A stretch of DNA of 29,659 bases, from contig JAKACU010000010.1 in the NCBI GenBank assembly GCA_021821185.1, forward strand, positions 1-29,659, given 5' to 3'. The stretch is from Bacillota bacterium. Lineage in GTDB: Bacteria > Bacillota > Bacilli > Alicyclobacillales > SLC66. The position numbers were made by a program, and so were the translations under genes. The notes beneath the pieces were generated by a model, which did no database searches, was not told the DNA's origin, and saw nothing but the letters and a program-made list of their open reading frames with translations. The stretch's first letter is position 1; the number at the start of each line of letters is the position of its first letter. This document shows, piece after piece, positions 1 to 7,516 of the stretch.

Positions 1-28
1 ATTTGTTGACTGGGTCTTTAGGATAACC

Positions 29-583
29 TTACAACTTCATCTTCCACAACTCTTTATTCGACGTTGTGATGGCCACAGCACCCGCGTCATGGGCCTGACG
101 CACTTGGTCCAGGGTACGAATAAATCCGCCTGCAAAAATCGGAATGCGCGTCGCTTCATAAACTTCCTTAATCAACTCAGGTATGACACCAGGCAAAAGT
201 TCAATGTAGTCTGGCCGCACAGAATTAATCACACGCAAACTCGTCTCAAGGGATTGTGAATCGAGTAAAAACACGCGTTGAACAGTCAGAACATCTCGCT
301 TTTTGGCCATTTCCAACACCTGAGCGTGTGTGGAAATGATTCCGTCAGGTTTAATCTCCTGACACAAATACTGTGCGCCATGTTCATCTGAGCGCATGCC
401 TTGAATGAGATCGGCGTGCAAAATTAACTTCTTATGATGTGTGTGTGCCATGTTGGTCACGTACATAAGCTGCGCCAAGTGTACTTGTAACATCACAACG
501 TACTCAAACTTATATTTCACCATTTCCTCAAGATCTGAAATACGTCGCGCCGCAGGAATTATCTTCTGCCTGATTGGATCCAA
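29..583 (-). CDS. glpP: Glycerol-3-phosphate-responsive antiterminator GlpP
   Basis: An RNA-binding regulator of the GlpP family. In Bacillus it binds glycerol-3-phosphate and lets transcription read through terminators in glp leaders. The sequence fits the family along its length: IIPA near the start, HADLIQGMRSDEHG, CQEIKPDGIIST, an LPGVIPELI segment and AGGFIRTLDQV followed by AVAITTSN near the end, giving a TIM-barrel-like pattern. The open frame extends to a TTG at 634 that would overlap the upstream gene, but that codon has a poorly spaced ribosome site. The TTG at 583 has AGGGGTG six bases upstream and gives 184 residues, close to the roughly 190 of the B. subtilis protein, with a matching N-terminus. 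It is the last gene of the glpK-glpD-DUF1641-glpP run. A terminator-type leader ahead of glpD is the obvious target. Family assignment is secure; the start is likely. Confidence 0.93.
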   Translation of the reverse strand: MDPIRQKIIPAARRISDLEEMVKYKFEYVVMLQVHLAQLMYVTNMAHTHHKKLILHADLIQGMRSDEHGAQYLCQEIKPDGIISTHAQVLEMAKKRDVLTVQRVFLLDSQSLETSLRVINSVRPDYIELLPGVIPELIKEVYEATRIPIFAGGFIRTLDQVRQAHDAGAVAITTSNKELWKMKL

Positions 584-608
584 CCGTTGCACCCCTGAAC
601 TTGTAGTT

Positions 609-1064
609 TTATCTTTCCCGTTGGACGGCCCCAAGAGCCTTCAAAATGCCAAATATTTTCGATAACGCGACACTGATATCCGGGTCACGCATGATTTTGA
701 CAATATCCCATAAACCATGAATTTGCACAGTCTGTTCCGGAACTTCAATTTTTTGCGTAACAACTGACATCAGATCGACTATACGTGCAATCATAGCCGG
801 ATCTATCTTTTTTGCAATAGACACCCACTCAGTACCTTGTTCTTTAAGTGCAATGGTCGAAGGCTGTGCGAGCCATTCAATACCGGCATCAACAAGATCT
901 GATCCATCGTGAAGCAGATATTCAACCATCGTCAGCAAACCTTTTTTGTCAGCTATGTCCAGGATATTCACCAGACTTTCAATCGCATGTTCGCGACCGA
1001 TGAGCACGTGTAGTAAACTTTCAAGTGGGTCTGTTATCGCTACTACATTTTCTGCATTTTCCAC
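609..1064 (-). CDS. DUF1641 family protein
   Basis: A 151-residue soluble, mostly helical protein of the DUF1641 family, recognised by its C-terminal region with DPDISVALSKIFGILKALG. In B. subtilis, members (YrhD, YjgD) lie beside formate dehydrogenase genes; relatives elsewhere sit near quinone-reducing flavoenzymes. The molecular function is unknown. It starts at GTG 1064 with a strong GGGAGGG site seven bases upstream, and lies 18 bases after glpD, so it is almost certainly co-transcribed with it and with glpP. No signal peptide or obvious membrane segment is seen. By its position it may assist the membrane-associated dehydrogenase GlpD; that is inference only. Confidence 0.85.
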   Translation of the reverse strand: MENAENVVAITDPLESLLHVLIGREHAIESLVNILDIADKKGLLTMVEYLLHDGSDLVDAGIEWLAQPSTIALKEQGTEWVSIAKKIDPAMIARIVDLMSVVTQKIEVPEQTVQIHGLWDIVKIMRDPDISVALSKIFGILKALGAVQRER

Positions 1065-1082
1065 GTCGTATCCCTCCCCGTT

Positions 1083-2744
1083 TTATTCCGTAACTCGCGT
1101 GGCCTCTATAATGCGTTGATCAAGATCATTCCCATACGCACGAGTAACCTCCTCATCCCAGCCAAAATAATCGGCCATAAAGGCGAGCACAGGCGCTTTC
1201 CATTGTTGTACCCAATCAACATTAAAAAACATGGCAGACGTTCGCCGAATAAAAAAGTCAGACGGTGTAACAACCATCTCTTCATCAATACCGTATTGCA
1301 AAGCAGCAAATACGTCGAGAGACAGACCGAATTTGTCTGCCACAGTGTTTCCACACTTGGCGAGATCGTAGACCTTCGTCACATTGGTCCCATAACGATG
1401 CACAAGCCTTGTCGCCTCTTTTACAGAAAGGCCTAACAGAACGCCCTCGGAAATTTGTTTCTCCATAAATGCCGGCATATGAATGGAACCGCCAAACTTT
1501 CCACCCGAAAGCTCAATGGTCTGCGTTTGACACTCTCCGTAAGTTTGATGAAATTTTTCTTCCAAGACCGATGCTACATAGCTGACCACTTTGTCGGCCA
1601 TTTTACGATAACCAGTAAGTTTTCCTCCAGCAATCGTGATAAGTTGACTTTGCGAGGTAAAAATCTCATCTTTACGTGAAATTTCAGAGGGAGACTTACC
1701 TTCTTCATGGATCAAGGGCCGAACGCCTGACCAAAATGCCTCCACATCTTGTTCGCTAAGAGATAACGACGGGAACATGAATCGAATGCAACTGAGCAAA
1801 TAATCGCGATCTGCCTTTGTCGTGAGTGGCAAAATGGGATCGCCAACGTAGTTCGTATCTGTGGTACCTACGTACGTCTTTCCATCACGAGGTATCGCAA
1901 AAACCATTCGTCCATCAGGAACATCGAAGTAAACAGGATTTTGCAACGGGAATTTCTTACCATCGATGACGATATGAACACCCTTTGTAAGATGCAACGT
2001 CTTACCATATTTTGAATGATCAATCTCTCGCAATTGATCCACCCAAGGTCCTGTGGCATTGACGACGGTCTTTGCATGAATCTCGTAAGTTTCTCCGCTC
2101 AATAGGTCTTGTGCTTGCACACCCGTGACTCGTCCATGGTCATAGAGCAGGTCTTGTGCCTTCGTATAACTCAGCGCCAAAGCGCCGCGATCAACGGCTT
2201 CTTTGATGATTTCAATCGTAAGCCGAGCATCATCCGTGCGATATTCAACATAGTACCCCGCGCCTTGCAGACGATCGGGATTGAGCAGAGGTTCCTTTTG
2301 CAGCGCTTGTTCCTTGGTTAACATCTGCCTACGTTCAGATAGTTTTACACGCGCCAATCGATCATACATATACAAGCCAATGGCGCTCATAAACATGCCA
2401 TACGTACCATGTTCAATGATGGGTAACATCATCCATAAAGGTGTCGTCACATGAGGTGCATTTTCATAGACAATGGCTCGTTCTTCCCCAACTTCAGCAA
2501 CGACGCCGATATCAAATTGTTTCAAATAACGTAAACCACCATGCACTAGTTTGGTGGACCTACTAGACGTGCCAGCAGCGAAATCTTGCATCTCGATGAC
2601 AGCCACGTGCATGCCGCGTGACACAGCGTCTAAAGCCATGCCTGCGCCTGTCACACCTCCGCCGATCACTAAGAGATCGAGTGGTTGATGGGTTACCTCT
2701 TCGATCATCGCCGTACGGCTTTTTAACGAAAAACGATGACTCAT
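1083..2744 (-). CDS. glpD: Aerobic glycerol-3-phosphate dehydrogenase GlpD
   Basis: FAD-dependent, membrane-associated enzyme that oxidises sn-glycerol-3-phosphate to dihydroxyacetone phosphate and passes electrons to quinone. The N-terminal Rossmann motif GGGVTGAG (residues 28-35) is followed by the family hallmark GTSSRSTKLVHGGLRYL, then by GVRPLI and AGGKLTGYRKMA toward the C-terminal third and an alpha-helical C-terminal domain. The frame is open to 2801, but ATG 2744 has TAGGGGAG about seven bases upstream and gives 553 residues, the usual length; an earlier start would lie inside the leader terminator. Upstream lie a promoter and a GlpP-type terminator, so expression should depend on glycerol-3-phosphate. 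DUF1641 and glpP follow directly. Confidence 0.97.
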   Translation of the reverse strand: MSHRFSLKSRTAMIEEVTHQPLDLLVIGGGVTGAGMALDAVSRGMHVAVIEMQDFAAGTSSRSTKLVHGGLRYLKQFDIGVVAEVGEERAIVYENAPHVTTPLWMMLPIIEHGTYGMFMSAIGLYMYDRLARVKLSERRQMLTKEQALQKEPLLNPDRLQGAGYYVEYRTDDARLTIEIIKEAVDRGALALSYTKAQDLLYDHGRVTGVQAQDLLSGETYEIHAKTVVNATGPWVDQLREIDHSKYGKTLHLTKGVHIVIDGKKFPLQNPVYFDVPDGRMVFAIPRDGKTYVGTTDTNYVGDPILPLTTKADRDYLLSCIRFMFPSLSLSEQDVEAFWSGVRPLIHEEGKSPSEISRKDEIFTSQSQLITIAGGKLTGYRKMADKVVSYVASVLEEKFHQTYGECQTQTIELSGGKFGGSIHMPAFMEKQISEGVLLGLSVKEATRLVHRYGTNVTKVYDLAKCGNTVADKFGLSLDVFAALQYGIDEEMVVTPSDFFIRRTSAMFFNVDWVQQWKAPVLAFMADYFGWDEEVTRAYGNDLDQRIIEATRVTE

Positions 2745-2762
2745 AACGGTCACTCCCCTAGT

Positions 2763-2810
2763 AAAAAGAAAAAACCACAAGTTTAAGACGAGATGTCTCA
2801 ACCTGTGGTT
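2763..2810 (-). terminator. glpD leader terminator, probable GlpP antitermination target
   Basis: On the minus strand AACCACA (2810-2804) pairs with TGTGGTT (2779-2773), and inner GAGAC pairs with GTCTT. A run TTTTTTCTTTTT follows immediately. It lies about 45 bases downstream of the presumed transcription start and just before the glpD ribosome site, so it would stop transcription before the gene. The sequence TTCAGG (2819-2814) precedes the stem. This is the architecture of GlpP-controlled glpD leaders in Bacillus, and glpP is in the same operon. Confidence 0.82.
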
Positions 2811-2862
2811 TCTCCTGAACTCTTCACCATGCTATTATGTTCACGTTCATCCTGATAAGCTT

Positions 2863-2871
2863 AGTATACCA
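2863..2871 (-). promoter_or_regulatory. Extended -10 promoter for glpD
   Basis: The minus strand reads TGGTATACT directly after the glpK stop codon, an extended -10 (TGn plus TATACT). The -35 region is poor. Transcription would begin near 2856 and run through the leader terminator. It gives glpD-DUF1641-glpP its own promoter besides read-through from glpK. Confidence 0.6.
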
Positions 2872-2877
2872 CATAAC

Positions 2878-4426
<1,549 letters not shown>

Positions 4427-4488
4427 GTGTACCCTGAAAAAATATGAACATGATCGCGACCATGGTTCCATTTTTGTGGACAGTTGAT

Positions 4489-4497
4489 AGTATAGCA
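4489..4497 (-). promoter_or_regulatory. Extended -10 promoter for glpK
   Basis: The minus strand reads TGCTATACT, an extended -10 element like that of glpD, and the -35 region is poor. Transcription would begin near 4482, giving a leader of roughly 100 bases that contains the hairpin at 4384-4426. Confidence 0.55.
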
Positions 4498-4521
4498 CCA
4501 GAAGGAAAAACACGCCATTAA

Positions 4522-4554
4522 AATAGGCTGCCCATGCTAAACGGGCAACCTATT
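4522..4554 (-). terminator. Rho-independent terminator of the cupin-hemerythrin gene
   Basis: On the minus strand AATAGGTTGCCC pairs with GGGCAGCCTATT around a nine-base loop, followed by TTTTAAT. The stop codon of the cupin-hemerythrin gene lies inside the 5' arm. This separates it from glpK. Confidence 0.8.
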
Positions 4555-5380
4555 CTATATTCCTATTTTTTAGCGCAACCGCAATGGATGCTTTTTCTTC
4601 GGGTGTAAATAAACGACTGGCCATAGGAAACAGATGACTATCCTCTTTGCCCAAATGATTGAGTAAAGCCCTCGATAGGTCTTGCCATTTGACCTTCAAT
4701 AGCTCTTGTACGTGGTCATCAGGCTTTGTATCGTACACTTCGAAAATAGCATTAGCTTGCGCAGACAGGTTGCGAATTTTTTCGTGCTCTTCCAGTAGGC
4801 GAGCCACAGGCCCAACGTCACCTCCGCCGAGGTGCTTTGACATTAACGGAAAGACATACTTCTCCTCAGCCACAAAATGATGCTTCAGTTCTTCGCTGAT
4901 TTGATCGAGGACATTTTTAATGGTCGATTTATCTGCCATCGTGGTTACGGCTTCGATGGACTGACACAGTGCGATATGGTCGCGTGTCAGCGGCCTGAGT
5001 TCTTCCGCCACTAACTCGATTAAGTCGGGATTACGATAGGCGTTTTCATGATCTAGCGGTTGTGTTGAAGGGCTTTCTTGACTGAATGTTTTTGTCTCAG
5101 CTAACAGGACGAGTAGGACGATACTCCTTTCCAAAGCCTCTACGCTATGTTCCTGATTGGGCTCAACGACCACCATGTCCAGGGCTTCTAACATATGCGT
5201 TTGCGAATCGTGACCAAAATGAACCTTTCCTTCAACGACGACAAGAGCTAAGGTGTTCGCTGTTTTATGGTTTGCCAGCGTTTGTCCAGCTTCAAAAGAC
5301 AACTGCACAAACTTGTTATTATCATGTTTAAAAATACTTTGAACAGGCTGCTCTTTAAATTGTAATGAGAGTTTTTGCAT
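4550..5380 (-). CDS. Cupin-hemerythrin fusion protein
   Basis: A 276-residue cytoplasmic protein with two parts. Residues about 5-95 form a cupin-like beta barrel (AGQTLANHKT, then VVVEGKVHF and VEPNQEHSV) with an incomplete metal site. Residues about 120-260 form a hemerythrin HHE four-helix domain with plausible di-iron ligands: H135 with E139, H168 with E172 in HHFVAEEKYVFP, H199 in EEHEKIR, and H242 with E246 in NHLGKEDSHLFP. Such domains bind oxygen or nitric oxide or protect iron centres; the substrate here is unknown. The open frame reaches 5482, but ATG 5380 has a perfect GAAGGAGG site, so the extra 34 codons are excluded. A terminator follows directly, indicating a single-gene unit. 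A Crp-type half-palindrome lies upstream. Confidence 0.88.
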   Translation of the reverse strand: MQKLSLQFKEQPVQSIFKHDNNKFVQLSFEAGQTLANHKTANTLALVVVEGKVHFGHDSQTHMLEALDMVVVEPNQEHSVEALERSIVLLVLLAETKTFSQESPSTQPLDHENAYRNPDLIELVAEELRPLTRDHIALCQSIEAVTTMADKSTIKNVLDQISEELKHHFVAEEKYVFPLMSKHLGGGDVGPVARLLEEHEKIRNLSAQANAIFEVYDTKPDDHVQELLKVKWQDLSRALLNHLGKEDSHLFPMASRLFTPEEKASIAVALKNRNIE

Positions 5381-5402
5381 GTCGGTTCCTCCTTCATAAT
5401 TC

Positions 5403-5431
5403 CATGTAGCACGTATCGTAGTATCCCACAA
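5403..5431 (-). promoter_or_regulatory. Possible promoter of the cupin-hemerythrin gene
   Basis: TTGTGG (5431-5426) and TACATG (5408-5403) on the minus strand are 17 bases apart, 22 bases before the start codon. The -10 match is only moderate. Confidence 0.3.
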
Positions 5432-5446
5432 TGGATGAGGGAACCA

Positions 5447-5462
5447 TGTGCGATTTGTCACT
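5447..5462. promoter_or_regulatory. Weak Crp-type site upstream of the cupin-hemerythrin gene
   Basis: TGTGC-N6-TCACT matches eight of ten positions of TGTGA-N6-TCACA and is centred about 58 bases before the proposed transcription start. An eight-of-ten match is expected about once in this window's intergenic DNA by chance, so it is weak alone. Confidence 0.22.
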
Positions 5463-5530
5463 AAGGAGGGGGAATTTGCCACTCTGTACGTTCAAATCAT
5501 TTATCAAGATGCATTGGGATCATAAAACGC

Positions 5531-5579
5531 AAAAAAGGCCGAGTGATGCACGTGAAGATGTGTGCGTCTCACGACCTTT
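5531..5579 (-). terminator. Rho-independent terminator of the YceI gene
   Basis: On the minus strand an 18-base arm beginning AAAGGTCGTGAG pairs, with three mismatches, with an arm ending in CGGCCTTT, followed by a run of six T (5536-5531). It begins 12 bases after the YceI stop codon. Confidence 0.8.
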
Positions 5580-5591
5580 TCAATTGGATGA

Positions 5592-6125
5592 TTAGGCTTG
5601 TTTTGCAGCCTCGATATCAAGCGATATTTTCACTTGGTCACCGACGAGTACTCCGCCTGTTTCCAATGCAGCATTCCATGTCAAACCATAATCGCTACGA
5701 TTGACTTTACCAACGACGCTAAATCCAACTTTTTCATTGCCCCATGGATCTTTTCCTTGACCTTCGAACGTTACATTAAAAGTTGCGGGTTTCGTGACAC
5801 CGCGAATGGTCAAGTCTCCTGTAACATCATACTCGCCACCGTCGGTTTTCTTGATGGCAGTCGATGCAAATGTTATTGTCGCATAGTTTTCCACATCAAA
5901 GAAATCGGCAGAACGCAAATGATTGTCGCGGTCAACGTTGCGTGTATCTACACTGGCTACCTTAATGGTAAAAGCAATGTCAGCCGTGGTAAGATCAGCA
6001 ATGTCAGCGTCTACTGTCGCTTCAAAATCATGAAACGTGCCTTTGACTGTCGCAATCATCATGTGTTTTACTGCAAAATCAATACTGCTATGTGCTGCAT
6101 CTACTGCCCATTTTTCCTTTGCCAA
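5592..6125 (-). CDS. YceI family lipocalin-like protein
   Basis: A 177-residue YceI-family beta-barrel protein. Members bind long amphiphiles such as polyisoprenoids in a lipocalin-like pocket and are often linked to stress. Signatures are W-V-D-A-A-H-S-S-I-D-F near the start, FDVENYATITFAST in the middle, then DLTIRGVTKPATFNVTF and VGFSVVGKVNRSDYGL. There is no signal peptide, so unlike E. coli YceI this copy is probably cytoplasmic. It starts at TTG 6125 with GGGAG about nine bases upstream. It stands alone between a near-consensus SigA promoter and a strong terminator. The ligand is unknown; the nearby polyprenyl-reductase-family gene is at most suggestive. Confidence 0.93.
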   Translation of the reverse strand: MAKEKWAVDAAHSSIDFAVKHMMIATVKGTFHDFEATVDADIADLTTADIAFTIKVASVDTRNVDRDNHLRSADFFDVENYATITFASTAIKKTDGGEYDVTGDLTIRGVTKPATFNVTFEGQGKDPWGNEKVGFSVVGKVNRSDYGLTWNAALETGGVLVGDQVKISLDIEAAKQA

Positions 6126-6187
6126 CTAAATCATCTCCCAGAATATTTTTCATTAAGTTTAATTACTTTTTTCTAGTGACTGACTCG

Positions 6188-6216
6188 AGTATACATACTA
6201 TCTATTGTTATGTCAA
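6188..6216 (-). promoter_or_regulatory. Near-consensus SigA promoter of the YceI gene
   Basis: On the minus strand a perfect TTGACA (6216-6211), a 17-base spacer and TATACT (6193-6188). This is the best promoter in the window and predicts strong expression, with a start near 6181 and a leader of about 55 bases. Confidence 0.85.
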
Positions 6217-6348
6217 ACATTTTTGTGTCTAAAACAGGCCCCACGCATCCTTTATCCGCCCAATAGATAGGGGTGATACTAAGACCTAAGAGGAGGAAAT
6301 TTCTGGGTAAAGTACGTTAAGAGATACTGTTCGGGATACTATTGCGCT

Positions 6349-6370
6349 CATTATTTTACCTAAAATAATG
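6349..6370. repeat. Perfect AT-rich inverted repeat over a stop codon
   Basis: CATTATTTTA and TAAAATAATG flank a two-base centre and span the stop codon of the reductase gene. There is no T run, so it is a poor intrinsic terminator; it may mark the mRNA 3' end or be incidental. Confidence 0.35.
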
Positions 6371-7516
6371 CGTAATAGAGCGAACACCGCGACTGACATT
6401 AAGCACCCGTTTCAACATGGGATACATTTTGCTGTAGGATTTTTCCCCTTCCAGGATCGCCATCCCCTTGTACATGAACTTGGGATAACGAGAGACCAGA
6501 CTGTGGATGAAATTAATGTTATCGTAAAATACACCATTAACTTTTGACAATAAACTCAGTTCAGGCATAATGAGTCGGTCCACTTCATCTTGATACGATT
6601 GCATATCGCAAGTACCATTTGCAGCCTGCGCAATAATTTGTGCTGCTGCCAATTCCCCACTGTATAGTGCATAGTAAATACCTTCCCCGCCAAATGGTTC
6701 AACAAGACCCGCCGCATCACCGATAAGAGCTATACCACCTCTTGCAATTTGTAAGGGTTTTCCTCCTAAGGATAAATGATGACCACGAGCCTGCAAAACA
6801 TCCTTTTCAAGACCATGTTGTGAAAGAAAGTCCTGCAGACAATGTTGAATATCCGCTGTATCGGGCGAAAACGATCCAACACCGATGGAAAAATGATCTC
6901 GCTTTGGAAAAACCCAAAGATAGCCATGCGGTACTGCACCGTAATCGATAAGGATACTGTGCGAATGTTCCTCTAGAAACGCCGGGGCTCGTTTCACTTC
7001 GTATTCTAGCGCTAAGATCTTTTGCTTTCCTATGGAAAGGTCAGTCTTTCTTGCAACTAAGCTATTCACGCCATCTGCACCAAGCAAAAACCGACAGGAA
7101 AAGCGTTTTGTATGGGTGTCAACGTAGATCACATTATCCTGCATCGTCACGTCAATCACAGACTCATTCGTTTGCACATGTACGCCGCAACTCATGGCAT
7201 GCTGAATTAATAAAAAGTCCAGTTCATCACGCATAACGAGAAACATAAACGGTCTCTTGTGCATAAAAATTTGGGTCTTTGTCCCGCCATTTTGGGCAAC
7301 AACGGTGTCAATCGACTCACGAATAACCGCGTTGATATCGATCGGCATTTTTTGCAAAGCACGCCGCGTAATTCCTCCCCCACAAGTCTTATAGCGAGGC
7401 AAGGGATAGCGTTCGAGGATTGTCACAGATAATCCGGACGCTGCCAATCGCGCCGCAGCCGTACTTCCTGCAGGACCAGCACCTACAACGATGACATCAT
7501 AATCAACCTTGAGCAA
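6356..7516 (-). CDS. Geranylgeranyl reductase family FAD-dependent oxidoreductase
   Basis: A 386-residue flavoprotein of the geranylgeranyl reductase/FixC-like family (COG0644). Relatives reduce prenyl chains of lipids, quinones or chlorophyll; the substrate here is unknown. Motifs are the N-terminal GAGPAG dinucleotide fold, YKTCGGGITRRAL with the family CGGG cluster, GADGVNS, and the C-terminal GDAAGLVEPFGGEGIYYAL FAD-phosphate motif. The frame opens at GTG 7525, but the AAGGGG site touches that codon; TTG 7516 is eight bases downstream of it and is the better start. The gene begins 14 bases inside the end of the GGDEF-EAL gene, implying co-transcription and coupled translation. Likely products changed by it are menaquinone side chains or membrane prenyl lipids, which is inference. 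Confidence 0.87.
   Translation of the reverse strand: MLKVDYDVIVVGAGPAGSTAAARLAASGLSVTILERYPLPRYKTCGGGITRRALQKMPIDINAVIRESIDTVVAQNGGTKTQIFMHKRPFMFLVMRDELDFLLIQHAMSCGVHVQTNESVIDVTMQDNVIYVDTHTKRFSCRFLLGADGVNSLVARKTDLSIGKQKILALEYEVKRAPAFLEEHSHSILIDYGAVPHGYLWVFPKRDHFSIGVGSFSPDTADIQHCLQDFLSQHGLEKDVLQARGHHLSLGGKPLQIARGGIALIGDAAGLVEPFGGEGIYYALYSGELAAAQIIAQAANGTCDMQSYQDEVDRLIMPELSLLSKVNGVFYDNINFIHSLVSRYPKFMYKGMAILEGEKSYSKMYPMLKRVLNVSRGVRSITHYFR

Noticed and set aside
584..634. GlpP start at TTG 634 overlapping the DUF1641 gene
   Set aside because: Its ribosome site is only three bases away, whereas TTG 583 has AGGGGTG at six bases and matches the family N-terminus.
1116..1436. Plus-strand frame opposite glpD, and similar frames opposite other large genes
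   Set aside because: They are shadows of strongly supported coding sequences, without ribosome sites or recognisable domains.
2745..2801. N-terminal extension of GlpD to an upstream ATG
   Set aside because: The extension lies within the leader terminator, and the family N-terminus and ribosome site both support ATG 2744.
5598..6176. 192-codon plus-strand frame opposite the YceI gene
   Set aside because: It is antisense to a clear YceI protein, is rich in Cys/Ile/Phe runs typical of antisense frames, and has no ribosome site.
6290..6310. GAGGAGGAAATT on the plus strand resembling a strong ribosome site
   Set aside because: No start codon and open frame follow at a suitable distance; the sequence is left unassigned.
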